Source: Agromyces terreus
GTDB lineage: Bacteria > Actinomycetota > Actinomycetes > Actinomycetales > Microbacteriaceae
Assembly: GCF_009749465.1 (NCBI RefSeq)
Contig: NZ_WBIS01000009.1
Coordinates: forward strand, 35,191 to 99,190
Length of the DNA stretch: 64,000 nucleotides
Reading direction: 5' to 3'
Of the stretch, positions 28,212 through 34,883 are shown piece by piece (the stretch's first letter is position 1; each line of letters opens with the position of its first letter). The notes beneath the pieces were generated by a model. It ran no database searches. It was not told the origin of the DNA and saw only the letters and a program-made list of their open reading frames with translations. Made by a program: the position numbers and the translations under genes.

Positions 28212-28229
28212 GCACTCCGCTCCGAAGTG

Positions 28230-28256
28230 TTGGCACTCACGTTGCACGAGTGCCAA
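28230..28256. promoter_or_regulatory. CIRCE operator 1 (HrcA site)
   Basis: TTGGCACTC-N9-GAGTGCCAA, a perfect 9-9-9 inverted repeat differing from the CIRCE consensus (TTAGCACTC-N9-GAGTGCTAA) by one symmetric base pair. The groES -35 hexamer lies in its spacer. Confidence 0.92.
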
Positions 28257-28270
28257 AACGCGCCTAGACT
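28242..28270 (+). promoter_or_regulatory. groES promoter
   Basis: TTGCAC at 28242-28247 and TAGACT at 28265-28270 are separated by 17 bp, a good vegetative sigma promoter. Transcription would start near 28277, inside the second CIRCE element, so HrcA binding to either site should block it. Confidence 0.8.
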
Positions 28271-28274
28271 CGTT

Positions 28275-28301
28275 TTAGCACTCTCGCTCCGAGGGTGCTA
28301 A
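28275..28301. promoter_or_regulatory. CIRCE operator 2 (HrcA site)
   Basis: TTAGCACTC-N9-GGGTGCTAA matches the CIRCE consensus except for one base in the right arm. It overlaps the expected transcription start of groES. Confidence 0.92.
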
Positions 28302-28346
28302 CCAGTCTTCATTGAGACAGTTCTTCATCTACAGAAGGGGTCAACC

Positions 28347-28643
28347 GTGTCGGTTTCCATCAAGCCGCTCGAGGATCGCATCGTCATCAAGCAGGTCGAG
28401 GCCGAGCAGACCACCGCATCGGGTCTGGTCATCCCCGACACCGCCAAGGAGAAGCCCCAGGAGGGCGAGGTCGTGGCAGTTGGCCCCGGCCGCATCGACG
28501 ACAACGGCAACCGTGTTCCGCTCGACGTCGCCGTCGGCGACAAGGTGATCTACTCGAAGTACGGCGGCACCGAGGTCAAGTTCGGCGGCGAGGACTTCCT
28601 CGTGCTGTCGGCCCGCGACGTGCTCGCGGTCGTCGTCCGCTAG
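28347..28643 (+). CDS. groES: Co-chaperonin GroES
   Basis: 10-kDa heptameric lid of the GroEL chaperonin. The 98-aa product has [46 protein letters not shown], the family signature including the mobile loop (about residues 18-34), and ends [25 protein letters not shown] precedes the GTG. Heat-shock control is indicated by two CIRCE sites. A terminator follows directly, so groEL is not in this operon. Confidence 0.98.
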   Translation: MSVSIKPLEDRIVIKQVEAEQTTASGLVIPDTAKEKPQEGEVVAVGPGRIDDNGNRVPLDVAVGDKVIYSKYGGTEVKFGGEDFLVLSARDVLAVVVR

Positions 28644-28660
28644 TCGACACCCGCCTTCCG

Positions 28661-28691
28661 AAGCCCGGATGCCCCTGCGGCATCCGGGCTT
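28661..28691 (+). terminator. Terminator of groES
   Basis: A perfect 13-bp stem (28661-28673 with 28679-28691) and 5-nt loop lie 17 nt after the groES stop. Each arm carries GGATGCC/GGCATCC. Confidence 0.75.
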
Positions 28692-28814
28692 CGTCGTTCC
28701 CGGCGACGGCACGCGACGGCGCGCACCGGTGACCGCACGACGACGAGGCCCGTGCGCGGCCCGCTGCGCGACCCGGGAGGCCCGCCCGCGGCATCCGGTG
28801 TCGGCGGTCGGGCG

Positions 28815-28820
28815 TACTGT
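28815..28820 (+). promoter_or_regulatory. Leaderless -10 promoter element of rarD
   Basis: TACTGT ends 6 nt before the GTG at 28827; no ribosome-binding site is present. Confidence 0.55.
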
Positions 28821-28826
28821 TGGTTG

Positions 28827-29780
28827 GTGACATCAGGCCCCGACCCCGCGCGTTCCGCCGCGCCCGCCCGCGAGGTGCTCAGCCGTTCGGGTCTCGCCTA
28901 CGCGATCGGCTCCTACCTGCTCTGGGGCTTCCTCCCGCTGTACTTCCTGGCCCTGGCGCCCTCCGGTCCGTTCGAGATCGTCGGCTGGCGCGTGACGCTC
29001 TCGCTCGTCTTCTGCGCGGTGCTCATCACCGCCACCAGGGCGTGGCGGCCGTTCGTCGTGCTGGTCCGCGATCGGCGCATCCTCTTCACCATGGCGCTCG
29101 CGGGCGTGCTCATCTACGTGAACTGGCAGACCTACGTGTACGCGGCGGTGTCCGGGCAGGTCGTCGAGGCGGCGCTCGGGTACTTCATCAACCCGATCGT
29201 GACCGTCTTCCTCGGGGTCATCGTGATGCGCGAGCGGCTGAACGCGACGCAGTGGACCGCGGTCGGCATCTCGATCATCGCCGTCGTCGTGCTCGCCGTC
29301 GGCTACGGCCAGCTGCCGTGGATCGCGCTCGTGCTCGCCTTCTCGTTCGGGTTCTACGGGCTCATCAAGAAGCGGGTCGGCCCCAAGGTCGACGCGCTCT
29401 CCGGCCTCACCCTCGAGACCGCCTGGCTCACGCCGCTCGCGATCGTGCAGCTCGTCTTCGTGAGCACCACCGCCGGCCTCACGCTCGGGGCGGTGAGCCC
29501 CTGGCACACGGTGCTGCTCCTGCTCGCCGGCGCCGTCACCGCGGTGCCGCTGCTGCTGTTCGCAGCGGCCTCGCGCCGGCTCCCGCTCATCTACATGGGC
29601 TTCATCCAGTACTTCGCGCCGTTCATCCAGTTCCTCGTCGGCGTGGTGGTGCTGCAGGAGCCCATGCCGGTCGAGCGGTGGATCGGGTTCGGGCTCGTAT
29701 GGCTCGCGCTCCTCGTGCTCACCGTCGATCTGGCGCGGGGCGCCCGGTCGGCGCGGCGCCAGGTCGTCGAGCTCACCTGA
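28827..29780 (+). CDS. rarD: EamA/RarD-type inner-membrane transporter
   Basis: Member of the drug/metabolite transporter superfamily, RarD branch; substrate unknown. The GTG at 28827 gives 317 aa with ten predicted transmembrane helices. The RarD features SYLLWGFLPLYFLAL, the GWRVTLSLVF region, QVVEAALGYFINPIVTVFLGV and FGFYGLIKKRVGPKVDALSGLTLET are present. A longer in-frame start at 28752 would lie before the TACTGT -10 box and is less likely. Confidence 0.92.
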   Translation: MTSGPDPARSAAPAREVLSRSGLAYAIGSYLLWGFLPLYFLALAPSGPFEIVGWRVTLSLVFCAVLITATRAWRPFVVLVRDRRILFTMALAGVLIYVNWQTYVYAAVSGQVVEAALGYFINPIVTVFLGVIVMRERLNATQWTAVGISIIAVVVLAVGYGQLPWIALVLAFSFGFYGLIKKRVGPKVDALSGLTLETAWLTPLAIVQLVFVSTTAGLTLGAVSPWHTVLLLLAGAVTAVPLLLFAAASRRLPLIYMGFIQYFAPFIQFLVGVVVLQEPMPVERWIGFGLVWLALLVLTVDLARGARSARRQVVELT

Positions 29781-29970
29781 GCTCCCCGGCGACGGGGCTG
29801 CGGTGCGCATCGGAGGGGCGGATGCCGCGCTTGCGCGTGTGCCCGTCGAGGCGCGGATGCCGCGCCTGCGGGCCGTTCGTCGGGCCGCCGACACCCCCCC
29901 CGAATCGGGGTGGGCCGAGGCGCGGCCAGATGGCGGAATCGTGCGTGGAACGCGCTTTCGGCGGTCGGAA

Positions 29971-29999
29971 TGTGACGGGAAGGTAACACTTCGTACAGT
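29971..29999 (+). promoter_or_regulatory. Candidate upstream livK promoter
   Basis: TGTGAC (29971-29976) and TACAGT (29994-29999) with 17-bp spacing. The -10 box lies inside the palindrome at 29984-30003. Confidence 0.5.
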
Positions 30000-30003
30000 G
30001 TTA
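29984..30003. promoter_or_regulatory. Operator-like palindrome upstream of livK
   Basis: TAACACT-TCGTAC-AGTGTTA is a perfect 7-bp inverted repeat with a 6-bp centre that is itself near-symmetric. It covers a -10 box, as a TetR/GntR-type repressor site would; no regulator gene is adjacent. Confidence 0.6.
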
Positions 30004-30025
30004 TCGGGTTGTGACCGGGATTCCT

Positions 30026-30053
30026 TTGCGATGTGCCACTGGCCGAATACTGT
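30026..30053 (+). promoter_or_regulatory. Candidate downstream livK promoter
   Basis: TTGCGA (30026-30031) and TACTGT (30048-30053), 16-bp spacing, giving an mRNA leader of about 55 nt before the livK ATG. Confidence 0.5.
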
Positions 30054-30113
30054 GACAGGACGGCGTGCCTCAGCTCGCCGATTTGTATCATTCCTTCAGT
30101 CCCAAGGAGCAAC

Positions 30114-31400
30114 ATGAGCGTATTCGGCAAGTCCCGACCGGCTCGTTCGCGCGGCAAGGTCTGGACGGGCGTGGCGGTCACCGCTGCGAGCGCCCTCCTC
30201 CTCTCCGCCTGCGCGAGCGGAGATGCCGATTCCGGTTCCGGCGAGAGCGCGGGTCCCCGCGACGAACTGGCCCTGACCATCGGCACCGCCCTGCCGCAGA
30301 CCGGTAACCTCGCCTTCCTCGGCCCGCCCGAAGAGGCCGGCGTCGCGTACGCCACGTCGCAGATCAACGAGGTCAGCGACACGACGGGCCTCACGCTCGA
30401 CGTCGTCTACGGCGACTCCGGCGACACCGACAACAAGGCATACGAGACCGAGATCCCGCGTCTGCTCGGCGAAGACGTCTCCGCCATCCTCGGCGCAGCG
30501 TCCTCCGGCACGTCGCTCCAGTTCATCGACCAGGTCGTCGGTGCGGGCGTCATCCAGTTCTCGCCGGCCAACACGTCCGACGCGTTCACCACGTACGACG
30601 ACAACGGGCTGTACTTCCGTACCGCTCCGTCCGACGTGCTGCAGGGCGAGGTCCTCGGCAACCTGATCGCCGAAGACGGCAACCAGACGCTCGGCCTCCT
30701 CGTGCTGAACGACTCGTACGGCACCGGCCTGGCGAAGTACGTCACCGACGCCTTCGAGGCCGCCGGCGGCGAGGTCGTCGCGGCGCCCACCTACAACACG
30801 GGTGACACGACGTTCGACGCACAGCTCAGCGAGGTGCTCGCCGCCGACCCCGACGCGATCGCACTGATCACGTTCGACGAGGTGTCGACCATCCTCCCGA
30901 GCCTCTTCGGTCAGTTCCCGTCCGACAAGCTGTACTTCGTCGACGGCAACCTGAAGAACTTCGCCGACGCGTTCCCCGCCGGTTCCCTCACGGGCGCCAA
31001 GGGCACGCTGCCCGGTCTGACGATCGACTCGATCTCGGACTTCACGGGTGAGCTCGACGCCTTCCTCGAAGAAGAGGGCACTCCCGCGCTCGAGGACTAC
31101 AGCTACGCGGCGGAGTCGTTCGACGCCACCGTGCTGCTCGCCCTCGCTTCGCTCGCTGCGAACTCGACCGACTCGGCCGACATCGCGGCGAAGCTGCAGG
31201 AGGTCTCGGGCGGCAGCGGCGACGGCGAGAAGTGCTCGACGTTCGCAGAGTGCGCCGACATCATCGTGGGCGGCGGCACCGCCGACTACGACGGCATCTC
31301 GGGCCCGATCACGTTCGATGAGGTCGGCGACCCGACCGAGGCGTCGATCGGCATCTACCAGTACGGCGAAGACAACAACTACGCCGCGTACGAGGGCTGA
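30114..31400 (+). CDS. livK: Branched-chain amino-acid-type ABC transporter substrate-binding lipoprotein
   Basis: Periplasmic-binding-protein-like receptor anchored outside the membrane. The ATG at 30114 has AAGGAG 5 nt upstream; an earlier in-frame ATG (30033) adds residues before the signal peptide. The 428-aa product has a lipoprotein signal (KVWTGVAVTAASALLLSAC, lipid Cys33), then a Leu/Ile/Val-binding type I fold (IGTALPQTGNLAFLGPPEEAGVAYATSQIN; GAASSGTSLQFIDQV; SFDATVLLALASLA). It converges on the livHMGF permease-ATPase genes. The true ligand is not shown by the sequence. Confidence 0.93.
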   Translation: MSVFGKSRPARSRGKVWTGVAVTAASALLLSACASGDADSGSGESAGPRDELALTIGTALPQTGNLAFLGPPEEAGVAYATSQINEVSDTTGLTLDVVYGDSGDTDNKAYETEIPRLLGEDVSAILGAASSGTSLQFIDQVVGAGVIQFSPANTSDAFTTYDDNGLYFRTAPSDVLQGEVLGNLIAEDGNQTLGLLVLNDSYGTGLAKYVTDAFEAAGGEVVAAPTYNTGDTTFDAQLSEVLAADPDAIALITFDEVSTILPSLFGQFPSDKLYFVDGNLKNFADAFPAGSLTGAKGTLPGLTIDSISDFTGELDAFLEEEGTPALEDYSYAAESFDATVLLALASLAANSTDSADIAAKLQEVSGGSGDGEKCSTFAECADIIVGGGTADYDGISGPITFDEVGDPTEASIGIYQYGEDNNYAAYEG

Positions 31401-31423
31401 GAAACAGTCTGACCCGAACCGTC

Positions 31424-31453
31424 AGGGCCCCGGTCTTCGGACCGGGGCCCTTT
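31424..31453 (+). terminator. Terminator of livK
   Basis: Perfect 12-bp GC stem (31424-31435 with 31440-31451), TTCG tetraloop and a short T-run, 24 nt after the livK stop. Confidence 0.9.
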
Positions 31454-31483
31454 CGTGCGCCCGGCGTCGTGTTCCCCCTTGCG

Positions 31484-31577
31484 CCGGAATTCAGGAACGC
31501 TCCGGGTCATAGGTGCGTGGCGCGGCGCGGATCGGCGTGGATCCGCGGCACCCATCGCCGCCCGTCCTGAATTCCGG
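31484..31577. repeat. Nested inverted repeat block A
   Basis: Outer arms 31484-31496 and 31565-31577 are perfect 13-bp reverse complements (each with GAATTC). Inside, CGCGGATC (31526-31533) pairs with GATCCGCG (31540-31547) and GGTGC (31512-31516) with GCACC (31548-31552), giving a long folded structure. Confidence 0.85.
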
Positions 31578-31711
31578 ATGCCGCGAGTGTTCCGTGCGGC
31601 CGCCGACACCCCTCCTCGGCGAAACCCTCGCATGTCGTACTTCGTCGCACGTGTCGCGCACGTCGCGTTCGTGGCGCTCGTGGCGCACGGCCGCTCCACG
31701 ACGGCCCGCGT

Positions 31712-31777
31712 GAGCGCGCGCGAATGCGACGAGTGCGCGCGCTCGGCACCGTGTTCTCGTCGCATTCGCGCGCGCTC
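31712..31777. repeat. Perfect 21-bp inverted repeat block B
   Basis: Arms 31712-31732 and 31757-31777 are exact reverse complements around a 24-nt spacer. The length is well beyond chance even at this GC content. Confidence 0.9.
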
Positions 31778-31877
31778 GGCGCCCGGCGCAGGCGCGCACC
31801 CGCGACGACCCGCGAGCAGGGGGACACGCCCCGTGCCGGGCACGTCAGGCGCCGCCAGACGGCCGGCACGGACACCG

Positions 31878-31964
31878 TTTTCAGGAGCGGGTGTGGGCAC
31901 GGAGGGGCATCCGGCGGTGGATGACGACATTGTGCGCCGTCTTGCCCATACCCCTTCCTGAAAA
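31878..31964. repeat. Imperfect 22-bp inverted repeat block C
   Basis: Arms 31878-31899 and 31943-31964 pair over 22 positions with three mismatches, starting TTTTCAGGA and ending TCCTGAAAA. The 43-bp interior has a further CGGCG/CGCCG pair. Confidence 0.8.
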
Positions 31965-32041
31965 GTGCCATGCCGAGAGGCTGATGGCGTGAAGAGTGGC
32001 CGAGCCGCCGAGCCGCCACGACGCCGAGCGGCCGCGAGACG

Positions 32042-32084
32042 ACGAACGGGCGGGCCCCGCTTGCGCGAGGACCCGCCCGTTCGT
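32042..32084 (-). terminator. Terminator of the livHMGF operon
   Basis: Perfect 13-bp arms (32042-32054 with 32072-32084) and a 17-nt loop, 12 bp beyond the livF stop on the minus strand. Confidence 0.75.
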
Positions 32085-32096
32085 GTTCGCCGCGGC

Positions 32097-32837
32097 TCAG
32101 GTACCGAGCGTGCCGAGGTAGAGCTCGGTCACCTTGGGGTCCTTGAGCAGCTCGCGCCCGGTGCCCGTGTAGGCGTCGCGGCCCTGATCGAGCACGTAGC
32201 CGCGGTCGCAGATCTGCAGGCAGCGCCTGGCGTTCTGCTCGACCATGATGCAGGTCACCCCGGCCTTGTTGATCTCGGAGACGCGGATGAACGCCTCGTC
32301 CTGACGCACGGGGGAGAGACCCGCCGAGGGCTCGTCGAGGAGCAGCACCTTCGGGTCCATCATGAGCGCGCGGCTCATGGCGACCATCTGGCGCTCGCCG
32401 CCCGAGAGCGACCCGGCGCGCTGCTTCAGCCGCTTGCCGAGTTCCGCGAAGATGCCGGTGACGAACTCGAGACGCTCCTTGTACGCACCGGGATTCTGGT
32501 AGAGCCCCATCTGGAGGTTCTCCTCGATGGTGAGGCTCGGGAACACGTTGTTCGTCTGGGGGATGAACCCGACGCCGCGCGAGACGAGCTTGTTCGCCTT
32601 GAGCCCGGTGATGTCCTCGCCCTGCAGGGTGATGGACCCCTCGCGCACATTGACCTGCCCGAAGATCGCCTTGAGGAGGGTCGACTTGCCGGCGCCGTTC
32701 GGGCCGATGATGCCGATGAGCTCGCCCTGCTCGGCCACGAGGGAGCATCCGTTCAGGATGTTGACCCCGGGGAGGTAGCCCGCGTGCACCTCGTCGACGA
32801 CGACGACGGGGGTCGCGGTTGCGGTCGCGTTCGTCAC
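32097..32837 (-). CDS. livF: Branched-chain amino-acid ABC transporter ATPase LivF
   Basis: Second of two cytoplasmic ATPases of a high-affinity branched-chain amino-acid-type importer. The GTG at 32837 overlaps the livG stop (GTGA) and gives 246 aa: Walker A GPNGAGKST (about 45-53), Q-loop PQTNNVF, ABC signature LSGGERQ, Walker B VLLLDEPSAGLSP and the H-loop-region VEQNARRCLQ, all typical of LivF. Last gene of the operon, followed by a terminator. Confidence 0.96.
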   Translation of the reverse strand: MTNATATATPVVVVDEVHAGYLPGVNILNGCSLVAEQGELIGIIGPNGAGKSTLLKAIFGQVNVREGSITLQGEDITGLKANKLVSRGVGFIPQTNNVFPSLTIEENLQMGLYQNPGAYKERLEFVTGIFAELGKRLKQRAGSLSGGERQMVAMSRALMMDPKVLLLDEPSAGLSPVRQDEAFIRVSEINKAGVTCIMVEQNARRCLQICDRGYVLDQGRDAYTGTGRELLKDPKVTELYLGTLGT

Positions 32838-33904
32838 TTCTTCTTCTCCTCGGTGTCGGGGGCGAACTCCGCCTCGGCCTCTGCCGTGCCGGCGCTCGCG
32901 AGCTCGTCGGCGTCGACGCTGGTCGACGCGGCGGCATCCGTGGTCGGGTCGGCCTCCTCGGCGGTGACGCGCCCGGTCACGACGCCGAGGTCGAGCTCCT
33001 GATGCGCGCCGAGGTAGGCGTCGATGACGGCGGGGTCGCGCATGACCGAGTAGGGGTCGCCTTCGGCGACGACCTTGCCCTCGGCCATCACGATGACCCA
33101 GTCGGCGATGTGGCGGACCATGTGCATGTCGTGCTCGACGAAGAGCACGGTCATGCCCTCGTCCTTCAGGTCGAGGATGTGGTCGAGCAGCGACTGCGTG
33201 AGGGCCGGGTTGACGCCGGCCATCGGCTCGTCGAGCATCACGAGCTTCGGTTCGCTCATGAGCGCGCGGGCCATCTCGAGCAGCTTGCGCTGGCCGCCCG
33301 ACAGGCTCGCCGCGAAGTCGGGAGCCTTCGCGTCGAGCTTGAACTTCGCGAGCAGACCCATCGCCCGGGCTTCGATCTTGGCGTCCTGCTTGCGCCACAG
33401 GGCGGGGATCAGGCTCGACCAGAATCGTTCGCCGCGCTGGCCCGTCGCGCCGAGCTTCATGTTCTCGAGCACGGTGAGCAGGCCGAGGGCCTTGGTCAGC
33501 TGGAACGTGCGCACCTGGCCGAGACGTGCCACCTTGAAGGCCGGAACGCCCGAGAGCGACTTGCCGTCGAAGGTCCAGGTGCCCTCATTGGGCTTGTCGA
33601 ACCCGGTGAGCAGGTTGAACAGCGTGGTCTTGCCGGCGCCGTTCGGCCCGATGAGGGCCGTGATGGCCCCGCGCGGGATCTCGAGGTGCTCGACGTCGAC
33701 GGCGGTCAGGCCGCCGAACGTGCGTCGCACGCCGTCGGCCACGATGATCGGGTCGACCTTCGCGACTCCGGGCTTCGCGTCGCCGACGTGCAGCCCGGTC
33801 GTCTTGGGCCGTTCGACGGGCGCCGCCGTGGGGTCGTGCTGGTCCGCGGCTTCGGCCGCGGCATCCGTGGTGGGCTCGGTGGGAGCCGGGATCTCACTTG
33901 ACAA
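32834..33904 (-). CDS. livG: Branched-chain amino-acid ABC transporter ATPase LivG, with long tails
   Basis: First ATPase of the transporter. The TTG at 33904 is supported by AAGGAG 7 nt upstream and overlaps the end of livM by 11 bases; no ATG or GTG fits. The 356-aa product has Walker A GPNGAGKTT (around residues 86-94), LSGGQRK, LVMLDEPMAGVNP and FVEHDMHMV. LivG is usually about 255 aa: here about 55 disordered Ala/Pro/Asp residues precede the domain and about 45 acidic residues, ending in EEKKK, follow it. Confidence 0.94.
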   Translation of the reverse strand: MSSEIPAPTEPTTDAAAEAADQHDPTAAPVERPKTTGLHVGDAKPGVAKVDPIIVADGVRRTFGGLTAVDVEHLEIPRGAITALIGPNGAGKTTLFNLLTGFDKPNEGTWTFDGKSLSGVPAFKVARLGQVRTFQLTKALGLLTVLENMKLGATGQRGERFWSSLIPALWRKQDAKIEARAMGLLAKFKLDAKAPDFAASLSGGQRKLLEMARALMSEPKLVMLDEPMAGVNPALTQSLLDHILDLKDEGMTVLFVEHDMHMVRHIADWVIVMAEGKVVAEGDPYSVMRDPAVIDAYLGAHQELDLGVVTGRVTAEEADPTTDAAASTSVDADELASAGTAEAEAEFAPDTEEKKK

Positions 33905-34874
33905 AGGTCAGCTCCTTCTTGTTGCCGAGGATTCCCTGCGGCATGAAGATCACGAGCAGCATGAGCGCGACACCGACGAGGATGAAGCGCAGCGTGCCCG
34001 CCTGGATCTGCGTCATGAACGGGAGCACCCCCGCCTGCACGAGTGCCGGCAGGAAATTGCTGAGGAACGTCTGCAGCACCCAGAAGATCAGCGAGCCGAG
34101 CAGCGGTCCGAAGACCGTCGCGGCGCCGCCGAGCAGGAGGGCCGTCCAGACGAAGAACGTGAGCGAGGTCACGTACACGCCGGGGCTGACCGCCGAGGGC
34201 AGGGCGTAGACGATGCCGCCGGCCGCGGCGAGCACGCCGCCGAGCACGAGCGCCTGCAGCTTGTAGGCGAACGCGTTCTTGCCGAGCGCGCGCACCGCGT
34301 CTTCGTCTTCGCGGATGCCCTTGAGCACGCGGCCCCAGGGGCTGCGCATGAGCATCCACACGACGAGGACGGCGATGGCGAGCGTGAGCAGGCCGAGGAT
34401 GCGGACCCACCACTGGTTCTCGTTGTAGACCCACGGCCCGAAGCCGTACATGCCCGGCGGGATCGGGTTGGCCTCGCGGAAGCTCGCGTGGTACCCGCTG
34501 AGGCCGTCGGCCGAGCCGGTGACGTCGTCGAACGCCGTCGTCAGGAACAGCAGGCGGACGACCTCGGCGGCCGCGATGGTCACGATGGCCAGGTAGTCGC
34601 CTCGCAGTCGCAGCGTCGGCACGCCGAGGATGAGCGCGAAGATCGCTGCGGCCACGAGGCCGATCATCGCGGCCAGCCACCAGGGCAGATCGAACGTCAG
34701 GATGGAGATGGCGTAGCCGTAGGCGCCGATGGCCATGAAGCCGGCGATGCCCATGTTGAGCAGTCCCGCGTAACCGAAGTGCACGGCGAGGCCGAGCGCG
34801 GCGAGCGCGTACCCGATCGTCGCCGGGCTGAGGATCGACGACGCGGTGTTGGAGAGTATCTGAATCCAGTCCAT
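33894..34874 (-). CDS. livM: Branched-chain amino-acid ABC transporter permease LivM
   Basis: Integral membrane permease subunit of 326 aa with eight or more hydrophobic segments. It begins MDWIQILSNTASSILSPATIGYALAALGLAVHFGYAGLLNMGIAGFMAIGAY and has the EAA-type cytoplasmic loop SPWGRVLKGIREDEDAVRALGKN and the GGAATVFGPLLG segment typical of LivM. It follows livH after 9 nt. Confidence 0.95.
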   Translation of the reverse strand: MDWIQILSNTASSILSPATIGYALAALGLAVHFGYAGLLNMGIAGFMAIGAYGYAISILTFDLPWWLAAMIGLVAAAIFALILGVPTLRLRGDYLAIVTIAAAEVVRLLFLTTAFDDVTGSADGLSGYHASFREANPIPPGMYGFGPWVYNENQWWVRILGLLTLAIAVLVVWMLMRSPWGRVLKGIREDEDAVRALGKNAFAYKLQALVLGGVLAAAGGIVYALPSAVSPGVYVTSLTFFVWTALLLGGAATVFGPLLGSLIFWVLQTFLSNFLPALVQAGVLPFMTQIQAGTLRFILVGVALMLLVIFMPQGILGNKKELTFVK

Positions 34875-34883
34875 GATGCGTGC

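Larger units (their letters stand above)
29781..30113 (+). other. Gap between rarD and livK
   Basis: No gene is supported here. The first part (29818-29865) has two direct GCGGATGCCGCGC words 37 bp apart. The second half, from about 29940, is less GC-rich and carries the livK control region: a perfect palindrome at 29984-30003 and two candidate promoters. Confidence 0.7.
31454..32041. other. Gene-poor interval with several inverted repeats between livK and livF
   Basis: No credible gene: frames that stay open on either strand are Arg/Ala-rich and show no family features. The interval holds three separate structured blocks: a nested stem-loop at 31484-31577, a perfect 21-bp inverted repeat at 31712-31777, and a 22-bp imperfect inverted repeat at 31878-31964. 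It may contain relics of small mobile elements or a structured RNA. Confidence 0.7.

Noticed and set aside
28209..28233. A third CIRCE-like site (CTAGCACTC followed by AAGTGTTGG)
   Set aside because: Only the left half matches; the right arm has too many mismatches and the spacing is wrong.
31455..31961. A 168-codon plus-strand frame in the livK-livF gap
   Set aside because: Its product is Arg/Ala/Pro-rich, it crosses all three inverted repeats and has no ribosome-binding site.
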